Positions 43,009 through 55,736 of a stretch of 64,000 bases of DNA are shown here, piece after piece. Each line of letters opens with the position of its first letter. The first letter of the stretch is position 1. The notes beneath the pieces are model-generated. The model had not been told where the DNA came from and ran no database searches. It worked only from the letters and a program-made list of their open reading frames with translations. This DNA is from Leptodontidium sp. MPI-SDFR-AT-0119 (taxonomy: Eukaryota > Ascomycota > Leotiomycetes > Helotiales > Leptodontidiaceae): assembly GCA_020726505.1 (NCBI GenBank), contig JAHLEZ010000034.1, positions 186,001-250,000 on the forward strand. Direction: 5' to 3'. The translations under genes were made by a program, and so were the position numbers.

Positions 43009-46000
43009 ATGTCGGAATCCCAAGAATTCAGTGGTCACGATTCAATTCGAAAACTTCTTTCCTTCCAGAGTGCCGGAGGAGCAACGGACGCCAAACAAAT
43101 CAATCTTACTTTTTCTGCTTTGACAGTTACCGCCACTAAGTCTACCCAGCAGTCTGTAAAGACGCTTCCAAAAGCTATCCTGAATTCATTCGGACCTGAT
43201 CAACTCAACTTCCTACGATGGCTGGGCATGAAAGCTGGTGTTACTTCCCCCAAGGCACATGGACGCAAAATATTGAGCGACTTCACGGGTTTGGTCCGGC
43301 CTGGGGAAATGCTGTTCCTTCTTGGGCAGCCGGGAAGTGGATGCTCAACTCTACTCAGGACATTAGCCAATCGTGGCAACTTGACTGTTGATGGGGATCT
43401 CAAGTTCGCTGGGGTAGATTCAGCTAAGTTCGGTCGCAATCATCGTCGAGAAACGATCTATATGCCCGAAGAAGATGGACACATTGCTGCACTTTCTGTC
43501 CGACAAACGGTGCAGTTTGCCCTAAGAATGAGCGTTCCAAGTTCACTCAGAAACTCTGGCAACATCGATGAGATGACCAAGGCTATTGGGGATGTGCTCA
43601 GGATTGGACACGTAATGGATACGGCTGTCGGCGGGCAGTATGTCCAAGGAGTTTCGGGTGGAGAACGTAAGCGGTGAGTTTCTATGTTCATTTGTCCCGT
43701 CCACAACTTTCCAGTCGCGATATGCTGATTTAAATTAGTGTCTCCATTGCGGAGGTTTTCGTAGCCGGCGCGACCGTGCAGTGCTTCGACAACTCTACTC
43801 GTGGCTTGGATTCATCAACTGCGTTGGACTTTGTGAAAGCTCTTCGAGTTTTGACCGATCTTGGGAAGAAGACCACCGTGGCCACCCTATACCAAGCTGG
43901 AGAGAACATTTACAACCACTTCGACAAAGTTTGCATCCTCGATAGCGGTCTACAGATATACTTTGGTCCTATTGCCGATGCCAAGACCCATTTCGAAGAG
44001 ATGGGCTTCATTCAAATCCCTGGACAGACTACGGCAGAGTTCCTCACTGGAATTACCGACCCGACCACCCGACAGACCCGACCCGGAAGCAAAGCAGAGG
44101 CTATGGCTAGCTCCCAGGATCTCGCCAATGCATTCAAGAACTCTTCCATATATAGTCAGCTCGTGAAAGACATCGATGCTCTGAGCGACCTGGGGCAACA
44201 GGCAATGATACCAACCAAGTCATACCAGCTGTCATACCCACACCAAATATATGAGTGTCTTAAGAGGGAATACGAGCTTTTCAGAGCACAGATGCGAGTT
44301 TACCAGACGAAGATCGTCACAACAGTGATCCTGGGTCTCGCAATCGGCAGCGAATATTTTGACGTCTCGACCGATACCTCTGGGGCTCAGACTAGAGGCA
44401 GCATCTTTTTCTTCGCATTGATTCTCAACGGGTGGTTCCAGTTCCCAGAACTGTTCGATGCTCACACCAATAGGCCTGTTCTCGAGCGGCAAGCCTCGTT
44501 AAATCTCTACCGTCCATCGGCTGTTGCTGTTGCTAGAGTGCTGTTCGACTTGCCCTTGATTGCTTTTCAGAGCATGGTTTTCGTGATCTGTTACTACTTT
44601 CTGGTCAAGCTGCCAGTGGATGGAGGCCATTTCTTCTTCTTCTACTTGAATATCTTCATTACCACTGTCTGCTACAGCAATCTTCTCCGCATGTTTGCGT
44701 ACTATGTACCGTCCCTCGATGACTGTAAGCAGCACTCCAAGTCTCTCAGATCTCATCCAAACTGACAATACATCTGTAGGTTTCAGATATGGCGGTACTG
44801 CTAGTACAGTTTGCAACCTCTTCTGTGGATATTTACTGCCCGTCCGCAACATGTCAGGGTGGATCGAATGGCTTCACAAGATTGATCCTGTTTACTATGC
44901 ATTTGAGAACGTAAGTCGATCCCAAATTTGTGAACTGAGCGCTACTTCTTTACTGACACATCATTATAGCTCTTCGTAGAAAATTTCGTTGGTCAGATAC
45001 TGGATTGTGCGCCAGGAGCGATGATACCAGATGTGCCCAACGCAAACGTGGCGAACCAGATATGCGAGGCAAAAGGAGCAGTCGCTGGCTCCTCAGTAGT
45101 GACGGGAAGTCAATTCGCTCAGTCTTTTGGCTTTCAATTTTCTCACCGCTGGCGAAATATTGGTATTATGATAAGCATTGCGGTTATCTACGCACTGATT
45201 GGAGCAGTAGGAAGTGAGATCATGACATTTGTCCCTCAAGGTGGTTCACCTGTCATCTTTGCCAAAGCGTCGAGCCATGGTCGATCCGACAAGGATCCTG
45301 ACCCTGAGAGAGAGGCTGCAGGTCACGACAGCGTTGATAGCCAGGAGAAAGATCTCAAGAGTGATGTCCCTATGACTGGACCTAGTCTGACTTGGCGGAA
45401 CATGTCAGTGACAATTGGAGAGAAAAACATCTTAAGGGGACTCTCCGGTTATGCCAGACCAGGGGACTTCATTGCTCTCTGCGGGCCTAGTGGTGCCGGT
45501 AAGACAACTCTATTGCGAGCTCTAAGTAACACCAATTTCTCGGGCAAGATCTCAGGGGACGTGAAGTTTGGGGGTGCAGCTCCCAGCCATAACTTTCGAA
45601 AGACGACTGGTAAGTTCCTCTTAATTGGTCTTGGCTTCTCTCACTCTCGATCCAGGTTTTGTCCAGCAGATGGATCTCCATGATGGCACGGCAACTATCC
45701 GAGAAGCCTTCGAGTTTTCTGCCCTCCTCCGACAACCAAAACATTTCTCTCGTCGTGAGAGGTTGGCCTACGTCGACGTTGTGTTAGGCCTCCTTGACCT
45801 ACGCTCTTTAGAGAACGCTTTGATTGGTGATGAGAATTCAGGGTTAGGCGTTGAAATCTTGAAGAGAGTCACTGTGAGTCGGATTCTTCTGCTTTCCTTC
45901 CATGCTGATACAAGACAGATTGGTGTCGAATTGGCTGCTCGGCCATCGGTTCTTTTTGCGGACGAGCCAACCTCTGGACTGGACTCTCAAGCGGCAATCC

Positions 46001-47638
46001 ATATCATTGACTACCTGCAGCGCCTGTCGCGACAGGGTCAAACAGTGATTGTGACCATTCACCAGCCCTCTGCTTCCCTATTTGCCAAATTCGATAAGGT
46101 CCTCGCTCTGTCGTCGAATGGAGGTCTCATCTAGTTAGTACATGCCTTCTCAAATGCTCCAAGATTTCTAACAACTATAGTTTCGGTCCAATGCATGACA
46201 TACTTCCATATTTCAGTCGACACGGTGCTGTTGCACCTGCCGATGTCAACCCTGCTGAATTTATCCTCGACACCATCGGAGCCAGCGGTAAAGATAATGG
46301 CCAGAAGTCAAGCGCCGACTGGCCTGCAAATTGGCAGAATGGCCCCGAGGCCCGAGAAGTTGAGTCTTCTATCCCTAGCATCGACCGGGACAGCTCCGAT
46401 GTAATCGATGTGGACGCAGACGACAACTCAAAATTCAATGCCCCAATCGTCACTCAGATCTACCTTCTCACTCGTCGGATTCTGTACAATCAGTGGCGAA
46501 ACACACCCTACATGTACTCGAAGATCTGGGCTCATTGTGTGAGCGCCATACTCGTTAGCTTCACTTTGTTCCAGATTGGAACTGGTCCTCAAGATTTACA
46601 GAACAGGTATGTCACTCCGTCGCAGTCTTCTCATCGTTCCAAAGAGAACTCTGCAAAGCATAGACTCAGGAATTGAATGCTAATCTATGAGCGCAGAGCC
46701 TTCAGTGTCTATACCATCGTATTCCTTGTCAACTCGGTCGTAAATACCATTCTTTCCCGCTTCTACGTCGTCGGGCTGTACTGGGAATTCCGTGAAGGCC
46801 CTTCGAGAACATACAATTGGCAGGCCTTATGCACTGCAAGCATTCTTGCTGAGCTACCGGGATCTTTCGTGTGCACAGTTCTGTACTTCGTTTTGTGGTA
46901 TTTCCCCAGTGGACTTCCCCTTGGAGGCACCGCTGCATACATCTTCCTGATGGCCTTTACCTACGGCATTTTCCAGGCAAGTACTCCTCCACAAGACACA
47001 ATACTTATTTGCCCCCTGGAGTTATCTGACACAGCCTCAGTATCTTCTAGGTCTCTTCATGATGGCTTTGAGCCCGGATCTCGGCGTAGCAGGAAACATC
47101 CTCGTTTTCATCATCTGCACGCTGAATTGGTACAACGGCTTGATTGTTCCCTACAATCAGATCCAAGTCTTCTGGCGCTATTGGGTACGTACATCTGAAC
47201 ATTCGTGCGACACGACCTTTGGTAGCTTTTTAGGCTAACTTGCGGATTTTGCAGCTCTATTACCTGTCTCCCTTCACATACTTCCTGGGCGGGATGACCA
47301 CGGCCGTTATTCGAGGACAGCAAGTCGTCTGCTCCGCCATGGATCTCAGCATATTCGATCCCCCATCCGGCCAAACCTGTGGCGCATACGCTGGTGAGTG
47401 GGTAACACAAGCTAATGCGCAGCTCCTCAATCCCTCTGCCACGGCTAATTGCAGTGTATGCAAATGGACGACTGGAGATCAATTCCTGGAAGGGCTTAAT
47501 TTAGGTGACGGCCAGTTCGGTGGTATTTGGGGTTGTTGGGGAATCGTTGTTCTGTTTACGCTTTCTAATGCTGTTCTTCTGTACTTCTTCTTTTGGGCCA
47601 CTAAGGTCAAGAGGTGGAAGTTGTTCTATTTCTTTTAG
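43009..47638 (+). CDS. full-size PDR-type ABC transporter (ABCG)
   Basis: Ten exons (43009-43673, 43739-44724, 44780-44910, 44970-45609, 45656-45873, 45919-46133, 46181-46606, 46697-46980, 47051-47184, 47255-47638) keep frame through nine introns and give 1360 residues. The order is NBD1-TMD1-NBD2-TMD2, as in pleiotropic drug resistance pumps. NBD1 has the degenerate fungal Walker A GQPGSGCS (106-113), signature VSGGERKR and Walker B CFDNSTRGLD. NBD2 has a canonical Walker A GPSGAGKTT, a diverged signature LGVEILKRVTIG and Walker B LFADEPTSGLD. One catalytic site is therefore degenerate, which is normal for the family. The extracellular C-terminal loop has the usual Cys pairs. It sits in the plasma membrane and likely exports the cluster product or a toxic intermediate. 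Intron 8 (46981-47050) has a weak donor, GTACTC. Confidence 0.93.
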
Positions 47639-47803
47639 GCGCGAGTGAGTTTTCATGGGACGAGTTTGGCGGAAAGAAGATTGCGGGACATTGGGAAAAG
47701 CTAGGGGGTTATGCGGAAATTGTTAGGAGAGTAATACAGATTGAATCGATTGTGCATCCTTCTCCAGTTGATCAATAAACGTTAAGTACTCTATACGTGT
47801 TTC
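47639..47803. other. 3' flank of the transporter
   Basis: No feature beyond probable polyadenylation signals in AT-rich sequence. Confidence 0.4.
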
Positions 47804-48245
47804 TATAATGGGAATTGTTGAAGACCATCAGTGGCTCGCTCAAGATATGCCTCGCTCGTAGGTCTTCTTATGCGGTGAGAAGCCGCATTCTCATCCCTGA
47901 GCTGGGGCGCGATCCGAATGGCTTCACTCATAAAGTTCGGGCTGCACCTGAGACAGTTTGATACTGATAGAGGCAAAGATCCAGGGACCAATCGAGCACC
48001 TGCTTCTGTCTCTGAACAAACTTACTGTAAACCTAGTGAATGCAATCATTCCGCGATAAGAAAAACAAGCCCTAACCTATGCCGACACGAGGGTTTCGAT
48101 TTGATTGATCATTTCGAATGTCTGCGCATTCGGTTTCCTGGCGGCTAATGCAAACTCGTAGCTAAAGCAAAAATGTGCTGCAGGGACGTTCTTTGTTGCA
48201 AAATCTCGTATCATGTTCACATCGTTTAAATTTTTCGAGATTCTG
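47804..48245 (-). pseudogene. possible decayed coding segment, HAD-hydrolase-like
   Basis: Two minus-strand stretches look coding but do not connect. One (about 48095-48240) reads IRDFATKNVPAAHFCFSYEF followed by RKPNAQTFEMINQ. It resembles the SYE-G-RKPD-FF segment of haloacid dehalogenase-like hydrolases. The other (47804-47960) reads FMSEAIRIAPQLRDEN then ends at a stop. No start codon and no full domain are present. This is weak evidence and could be coincidence. Confidence 0.25.
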
Positions 48246-50290
48246 CTTCTCCTTTGCTTTTAACACATTCATACAGGATGTCGCCGTTGCCTTTGTAGTA
48301 CAGTTGTTACACGTTGGCTGGTTTCACACCAATGGAAAACTTGGGTCCAGTATAATCGGAAGTGCGAAATTGAAACGACTCTTGAGAATAATTCCAAATT
48401 TCTCCTTCAATGTCTTAGATGGGCGAGAAGCAATTGGAGAAGCAATTGTATAAGTCTGTTTGTTGAAAGATACATCTGGAGGTAAGTTAAAGCTCTGCGG
48501 TAGTGACACAACGAGTTAACTGTAGTAAAGGCAACAACCCTGGTGCACTTACGCATTACATATCACTATGTTTATAAATTTTGCTATGGTTGATTTCTTG
48601 CTTTTCTGGTTATGCTATCAAACCACTTCATCCTGTAAAGAGCGTGTAAAGATATCTTTACGCGTTGCTTTTGGGATCTGGTGGCTGACCACGAAAAACA
48701 TCAAATTAATTGGGCTCTATAAGCGCAATATTAGGGACATCTGGTTCCTACAGTTTCTATTCTCTTCGGCTACTTCCATACTTTCATCAAGTTGTATGCA
48801 GCTTTCACTCTTCATGAGGTATTATCTACCCAATCAACCAGTAGACCCAGAATCTAATATGAATTACAGACAGGCTGGGGCAGTAGGATAGTCGGTTGAT
48901 TGGTCTGCTAAAACAAACGCTGGTGGCCCTGGAACTGCAATTTCTATTTCAGGAGGAGGGTGTAAAGGTGTGAGAGTGGGTCTCACGTGGTCGAATGTGA
49001 GGTGTATAAAACGACGGTATTACTGCCGTTTGAGTGAATACTGAGGTAGAGAGAAAAGAGAGGAAGGGGGAAGATGGAGCTTATATATAGGGGAGGGAAG
49101 GGATCTACTCTGCCGGCTTGGCTCTTGAGTCAAGAGCTGCCACGTGACGAGACCCTTGCTCTGGGCTCCCCCTTATCCTCTAATCTAGTTGCATTTGTCA
49201 TCCCTGTCCCTCTTAACTTTTAGTTTTCTGTCTCTTTATTTATTATAAATAAATAACTCCGATGTAAATTCTGGAACGTACTTGGTTTCTCCCCTAATGG
49301 TGGTTTAGGGGTAGTTGAGTGTAGCTGTGATTTGCTAGTTAAAGGCATAAAGGAGCGGAAAAGTTTGTGAATATTAGTCGTCACTTTTGTATGTATATTG
49401 TATTGTAATGAAATTGATTTTTATCTTGGTAGAGTACTTGCGCTAGTATACTTAAAGTGAACTATGGTTAGCTTACTTGTTGGTGTTTAATTTTGACTCT
49501 TGCCCAAATTAAGATCTCTTACATAATATATGGCGGCGGGCCATTTTTGGTCCTCGCATAACCCTTGTATATTTCACGCTGTTTGGTTACTCGCGGAGTT
49601 ACAAACGGCGCTTATAAAATATACATCGCATTTCTTATTAATGAGCGGGTAGTAAGGTGGCTAGTTGACTTGACCGCCTTTTAATGCGGTTGGCAATGAA
49701 GGCAATACTGATCACGTGCCCTTTTTGCGCTTATTAATAATCGAGCAAGTAGATTATTAGTGGGATAAGAAAACTAACCTCGCTCGCATCGATAATGCTT
49801 TCCTAAATTAAAGAACCTTGCCGCTACCTTAATTATAGTATGTCGTACAGAAATCACGTGCTCGCTTAGGGATAAAGGTTATATACCGTAATCTGCAGTT
49901 TGACAACTGCAGGCCTGTTTTTGTACCACATAGTATTATCTTAGGAATTAAATTATATATTATGCGAATAGTTTCCTACTGTTATATAGAATCCCAATAT
50001 TTAGCTACGATTATTCTAGTTATTTTAATATTATTAGTCCACAGGTCCCTGTATAAGTATACTTCGGTCTGGAAAAGGAGGTGCGAGTTAAAGTCAAGGG
50101 TTAGAGCTTAGCCGGACTGGTTTCAGTGGACATTCGGTGTGGTTTCGTAGTATATAGTCTGGCTCTCCTCGCACTCTCTTAGAAAAAGAGACAGATTTTT
50201 GAAACCATACATTTATTACTCTGTCACCATACTCGCATTAGAATATATTCACACATGCGGCGTGGTACATGAACCGGTACTGCACCGACA
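48246..50290. other. no gene seen; AT-rich, partly RIP-like
   Basis: The first 700 bp hold only short frames. From about 48950 the sequence has promoter-like words (TATAAAACG, TATATATAGG) and a CT-rich stretch that could be a lone LTR, but no target duplication was found. The remainder is TA-rich. Confidence 0.35.
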
Positions 50291-51239
50291 AAAAGAGGTT
50301 ACGAAAATCATATAATTATTCCTAAAGGATTAATAAGAGAAAATAAAACGACTAGCGAACCGTAGGCAACGCGCCGTCCACTAGGGCGTTAGCGACTTAG
50401 TACTAATCGACATTTGAAACTAAAATATCGACTAACCCTCAAAGAAGCCATTTAACTAGTAATACGGCCTTATTAAAGTAATCGCTAAAGAAGAAAAAAG
50501 TTAAAGAGTTAAGCTCCTAGAAGACTAGCAAATTTATCCTATCTTTTACTCTCACTCGCTCCGCAAGTATATTAATAACCCCCTACCGAGATAAGCTAAA
50601 GCTACGCCGGCACCTATTTAGCTGTTACTTAAGTAAGATAAGTAAGAAATTAAAGGCATCCTTAACTTTAAAGTTATATAAAATAAGCTGTTTTACTATA
50701 TTAAGTAACTAAGCGTTAACGAAAACTTAAAGTAATATTTATACTTAAATACTATAATAACTTCGTATATAATTAAACGATTCTACTTAAAGTATCTTAA
50801 CGTGAAGGGCCCGCCGAGAGCTTTCCCTAAATAGCTAGAGGCTTATAACGCTAGTATTAACGACTACAACGACTTAAAGAATAATACGATTATAGCTACA
50901 ACTACGCGAACGTAGTTTTTTAGGAGGGGGGGGGTAATATTACGACCTATAATACGCCTTGTATTCTAATCGACACGAACTCGTAGCATCGCTAGCTATG
51001 CGACGGCGCTAAGCCTAATTAGGAAGACTAGAAGGCGAGCATACGACATGTTAATATAAATAGCGTTCGACTACGCTAGGCCTTATTAGGAGGGTTCTTC
51101 GTGTATTTATACTCGAGCTCTCTCTTACAAAGAGTTCTCCTTTTCTCCTTGTCTTTTCTTCTCGATTCTGAGCGTAATATTAGGCCTAAATACAAAGCTA
51201 GAGTCTACTCACCGTATCAACCTCTTGCCAGCCGTAACA
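50290..51239 (+). mobile_element. truncated second copy of the Gypsy element (3' end and LTR)
   Basis: From about 50296 the plus strand matches the minus strand of the full element (the integrase C-terminal side, a polypurine tract ending in a run of G near 50923-50934, and then an LTR). The LTR is 50938-51239, also 302 bp, beginning TATTACGACC (RIP-altered) and ending GTAACA. The 5' part of the element is missing. Orientation is opposite to the complete copy. The left limit is approximate. Confidence 0.85.
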
Positions 51240-51885
51240 GATTTAGTCCTCTCTAATTTAGTTTATCCAGCTTAGTGCTTATAGTATGTGGTTTAAGAGA
51301 AAGTTCTTGTAAGACAAGTAAGTAAAAGATAATAAGAAGGTAAAAGATAAAAAGAAGGAAAAGATAGTAAGAAGGTAAAGATAGTAAGAAGGTAAGAAAG
51401 TAAAAGATAGAAGATAATAAGAAGATAGAAAACGATAAGAAGATAAAAGACGGGTAAGTTAAGTAAAAGTAACCCGCGGTCTTACTAAGCCTTTAGTAAG
51501 GTTTTAGTAAAGCAATATAGAATTTGCATTAACGCAAAGGCAGGAAGATACGATAGCAGGAGATGTGCCTCTCGGTTGTATAAAGGTAAGTATAATAAGA
51601 AGCTTAGAGAGGAAAGAAGCAAAGTCCAATTTTAGATTAGGCAGGGTAAATATTTGGGATCCTTAGCTAGGGAAAGAGGGGGGCCTTTTCGGGCCCTTCG
51701 TTAAAAGTTAACGATTTCTAGTAAGTGTATGAATGGGGAGGTGAGCAGGCCTAAGCATACCTAAGCACACCGGGCCTAAGCCGAGCCTGAGCAAGGCGGC
51801 GCTGCTCACGTGAGACATAAGGATAGGAAATGGAAACATTTCCGTGGTATAACACTTATACCCTTACCCTACTTCGCGGACCCCC
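51240..51885. other. no gene seen; purine-rich repeats
   Basis: Contains a degenerate GATAAGAAGGTAAAA-type tandem array at about 51305-51440. Otherwise unremarkable. Confidence 0.5.
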
Positions 51886-52195
51886 TCAAGCTCTCCCTCT
51901 TTCTGGCGTCTTCACCGCCACTGCAGCTAGCTTTATAAGCCTAACATCTACGGGCACATAAATGCTCAAGTCCACTTGTGTAGTCCTTAATTTCTGTACC
52001 GTTCTTCCTTTCCTTTGCTTCTCGGTGGCCGCTAAAGTCTTTTGGATATCATTATTGTAGCATTTCGACAGCATCAGTAAATCCCTTGTTGCAGCGCGGG
52101 AATTAATGATGTTTGGGCCTACGTAGTAGTACACCTTGTGTTCTAGCACTCCTCCGCAGCGCTTACATAGCTATGGCAGATTATTCTTCTTGTCC
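51886..52195 (-). pseudogene. uncharacterised fragment with a zinc-ribbon-like motif
   Basis: The minus strand reads a CKRCGGVLEHKVYYYVGP stretch followed by about 70 charged residues (RDLLMLSKCYNNDIQ, then EKQRKGRTVQKLR) to a stop at 51886. One in-frame stop precedes the Cys pair. It has coding character and could belong to a mobile element, but I do not recognise the family and see no start. Confidence 0.25.
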
Positions 52196-52932
52196 TTACT
52201 AAGAAGCCTGTAGTCACCGTTGAGGGTTAATAGGCAGATTTTAAGTAGGAAGGGCCAGGGGCGGGGCCTAATCTTCGAAGGAGGGGATATGGGATGGTTT
52301 GAGTGGTAAGGTGGGTGGTCGTGGATGTCGGTTGGGCGGTGTTGTGAGAGATTGCAAAAACATAAGTCGGTGGATTAGAATGTGTGTAGAGAAGAGGGCG
52401 AAGGAGAGGATAGTGGAAAGGCGTGGTATTGTGGTGTGGAATGATAAAGAAAAAAATTTCCCTACCTTCGAACCTACCTTACCTTACTTGCTAGGAAGGT
52501 TGACCTCGGGCAAGCGACTCATTGCCTCGGACCAAAAGCGTTTAAAACATGGCAGACGGCATATGTCAAACAGAAGCTTGTTGATAAGATAGGATAAGTA
52601 TTCACTTAGAATTTAAAGCTACAAAAAGAAGGAGGTCTGGAGGAAGCCAGCGCTATATAAGAGGCTCGCCGAGGTAATGTCGGAAGAGCCGGAAACTAGC
52701 TGTACCCACTTCTGCTAAGACAGGAAAAAGTAAACAAACAGGTAAACAACCAGACTACTGTATGGAACGTGACACCCGCAAGCTCGTCTAGCTGTCTGGC
52801 ACATCACATGACCCCTGGCCCCCGTTGGTTCATCCCTGATCTTGGCTTCTCTGTGCAGCGAGGCTGCCGAGCCTCAGGGCCAAGACAACCGTGATCCCTC
52901 AGATCGTGACATGCACCTTACTCATCTAGCAG
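52196..52932. other. intergenic, no gene seen
   Basis: A plus-strand frame at 52299-52592 lacks family resemblance. Confidence 0.4.
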
Positions 52933-53563
52933 TCATTCCAGGGGCATGGTCCCAGATTTGCTAAAAGAAACATAGTCAGCAGCTATACAGTGCTATTAAG
53001 ACAAAAAACACTGTCAAGTAGAATGACTTACCTCGGGAGCATGTGCTATCGGTATAGTGCCCTTGTATACATGTTAGTTTTAACGGTAAATAGAGGAGAT
53101 AGAATATTTTATACCTGAGATGTAACACCCTCCATCTCCCCAGTCGCCGGTCCAGTCCCAAGACCTGTGTATAAACTTTAGCATAGAGGTTAAGGTAAGC
53201 ACGGCTTCGTAAGACTTACGTATTTCCCTCGATATTTTCGCAGTTTGAATAACAAAAGAACGAAATATTGTTTGTCGTTCCTGGGACCTTCTTTACCACA
53301 GCCGAGTTTGTCCGAGGGCGTAGTCGGCAGTTAACCGTAGTCGAAACTCCAACTATATCACAACTCCACCACCCCGTGCTGCCATTCCTGTCTACTAAGC
53401 CAACTGCTTCGGCTTCGGCATCGCGGGCTTCGACAGCAGACTTTGCTGGTGAATTCTGGATGGCGAGGGCTTTGAGTACTGCCACATCATTGCTCTCAGG
53501 AACAGGAGTGGTAATGACTGCGAGAGGCAGAAACATAGCTGTGAGGATGGAGAGGAACTTCAT
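52933..53563 (-). CDS. small secreted Cys-rich protein, SH3b-like
   Basis: Four exons (53220-53563, 53115-53164, 53032-53061, 52933-52982), with introns of 55, 53 and 49 nt, give 157 residues. The signal peptide is MKFLSILTAMFLPLAVITTP. A Glu/Asp/Ala-rich propeptide-like stretch follows to about residue 60. The mature part has VNCRLRPRTNSAVVKKV, an FFCYSNCENIEGNTSWDWT segment and GGCYISGHYTDSTC. This cysteine pattern resembles the bacterial-type SH3 (SH3b) domains that bind cell-wall peptides and occur in fungal secreted proteins. It would act outside the cell. The start at 53563 is chosen because it directly opens the signal peptide; an upstream non-ATG extension is unlikely. With the amidase 4 kb away it suggests secreted proteins directed at bacterial walls, but an effector role on plant or fungal targets is equally possible. 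Confidence 0.75.
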
Positions 53564-55465
53564 GATTGCTAGGAAACTATTTCTCTGCTGGAATATCAAT
53601 AGAAAAGTTAACAGATATGAATGATGGAGCAACAAATCCAGAAGCTAGTAGTCACAAAGGCTCCTTTATATAGCTTGGTTATCCCTGTTGAGGAGCTCTA
53701 TTCTCACATTAGACCGCCGGAGGGAGAATCTTAGAAAGTAAGCAAAACGACGCGCGAAAAGCCTCAAATGTAACCTTATCAACGCTTTTAACCGCACAAA
53801 TGTAAGGCGGGTAAACTTTTCGCCATGTATCGCTTGGCAGCAGTAATATCAGATCACTAAGTTAAGTTTAAACGAAGATGCTGGGAAGAATGTAGGAGCG
53901 ATGACAGAAAAACGATAACTACATCTATGAGTCTACCAATACCTAGCTACTATCTTTTAAAGATATATTTTAGGTTTTATCTAGATTGAAGAGGCGTAAA
54001 CAGACTACATTCATTTGAGAGGATAGAGGTGCCATATGGGCAAAGGGACACTCGTTCGGTTTCGGCCGATTGGCACTGCATGGTAAGCATCAAGGCCGCT
54101 GGTGCACTTTGCAAATAGAGATCAACCTCGATATGCAAAACTGGAAAGCTTGGCAACACGGAGACGGAGTGTGCCCTATGACGGGTAATGTGCCTATTTG
54201 GGTTATACCTTGAGGTCATGTTCAGAAAGGTAGCTACATGAGTTTACGGAGGTACAGCAAAGTATTCTCAGTACGCTGCTACGCTTCTACGCTTCTACGC
54301 TACTAAGATGCCCTCCTAGAGTCAGATCCTGACAGGTACAGTACGCGCTCTGCCAAACGTCCGAGGTTTGCTTACTTACTAAAAATGGCTAAGTCCATAC
54401 GCGAGCTGGAGAACCCCTCCTCCCCTTGGTGTGACGGCAGGAGCAGAGCAATAGTCGTAGACAACAAAGATCTCTTATTTCCTTGTGTTACGGTACTAGG
54501 GGTGATAATTGTATCCATGGATCTAGCAGCTTCTGCACTTGCTGGGGGGTCCCATCAATGAGGTGCTTATGATCCAATGCTTTGTTCGCTATTCTTTTCA
54601 TGCGTCCTGCAAGGCTAAATCCACTCTGCATTTCGGATGGGCCCACGCAGAGACAAGAACGCCAAAAATAGATCCATTAGAACTAATCCGATAAGCATTA
54701 CCAAACGGGCTCTTTCCCTCGTCAAAACTGTATCGATGAGAGAATACGGAGAAGGAAGGTAGTATTCTACCGAAAGTAGAAGGAGGGAAAGGGCAAACTT
54801 AGGCGAGGACCAGTGTTTGATAAGCCGCACCCAACCGTACAGTATCCAATCGGCCCACGTCGCAGGGCACCTAATCTTAATAAATATTATTATATTGATT
54901 GAACCCTCTCGTTCCAGTCGCTACCAGAAAGTTATGTATAGAGTGCAGGGTGTAAGTGCTTAAGAGTAGCGAGAGTAAACTGTCCCGGCATGTCGGACAA
55001 TTACAATGAACCAAATAGTGGTTCCCCGCCCGATTTAGAAATATTTGAACACCGGAGTAACTGAGCAAATGTCCGCCGCCTGTCTTGGCATACATTTCCA
55101 ATTAACCATCAATCATTTTGCTTGACTGCTCCGCCAGTTCATGTCTTGTTCGAGACCACACCCCGCTCCTAATGTACTAATACTTCACTAGCTCCAATTC
55201 TACTACTTTCACTTCTAATAGATCAGAAGCTCCGAACAGTCTATCTGAGGAGAAAGATGACCCGAGAGCCTAGGACTACAGAAAGTAGAGTTAATGCCTG
55301 ATGTTTCAACACCGTCCCTGGGAGCCGGTTAGTCTTGCCTTCCACTTCGTTTCAGGGCATTTGCCTCCAGCTGTTCACCATATTCGTACTTTTCTTAGCA
55401 TCCCCGGAATCATCCCAGCTTGAATCTTCACTTTAAGGCTTGTCAGCTTCTCGCCAAGGACCACC
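53564..55465. other. intergenic, no gene seen
   Basis: About 1.9 kb of mixed composition. Frames at 53977-54219, 54615-54830 and 54877-55101 have no recognisable family or splice context. Confidence 0.4.
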
Positions 55466-55468
55466 TTA

Positions 55469-55733
55469 CGAGCCTGGAGGCACGGGTCTGTGCGCTACAG
55501 GCGGTTTTGCGAGGCACTTTCAGGCTTAGAAAATACAAAGTTGGCGAGTTCACGCTTAAATATATCAACGAACGCTTAATCGTTTTGCTTTATTATTAAA
55601 ATACACGATGAAGAAGAAGTATATCTGTCTTTCTATTAACTAGATTTTTGAATTGTTATTTTGCATAAGAATTATTATTTTTCATTTGGCTGTGAAATGC
55701 CCTGTAGCGCACAGACCCGTGCCTCCAGGCTCG
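55469..55733. mobile_element. MITE with perfect 33-bp inverted ends (265 bp, PIF/Harbinger-like)
   Basis: Perfect 33-bp terminal inverted repeats (starting CGAGCCTGGAGGCACGGGTC) bound a 265-bp element with a central AT-rich part. It is flanked by the 3-bp duplication TTA (55466-55468 and 55734-55736). A TWA duplication and short length fit a PIF/Harbinger MITE. The identical ends suggest a recent insertion that RIP has not touched. Confidence 0.85.
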
Positions 55734-55736
55734 TTA

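Noticed and set aside
48568..48891. 107-codon hydrophobic frame
   Set aside because: No family pattern; the sequence is AT-rich and the hydrophobicity is explained by composition.
48960..49320. LTR-like stretch beginning TGTAAAGG with TATA words
   Set aside because: No matching end or target duplication was found, so a lone LTR could not be supported.
54615..55101. Two minus-strand frames of 71-74 codons
   Set aside because: No support beyond being open.
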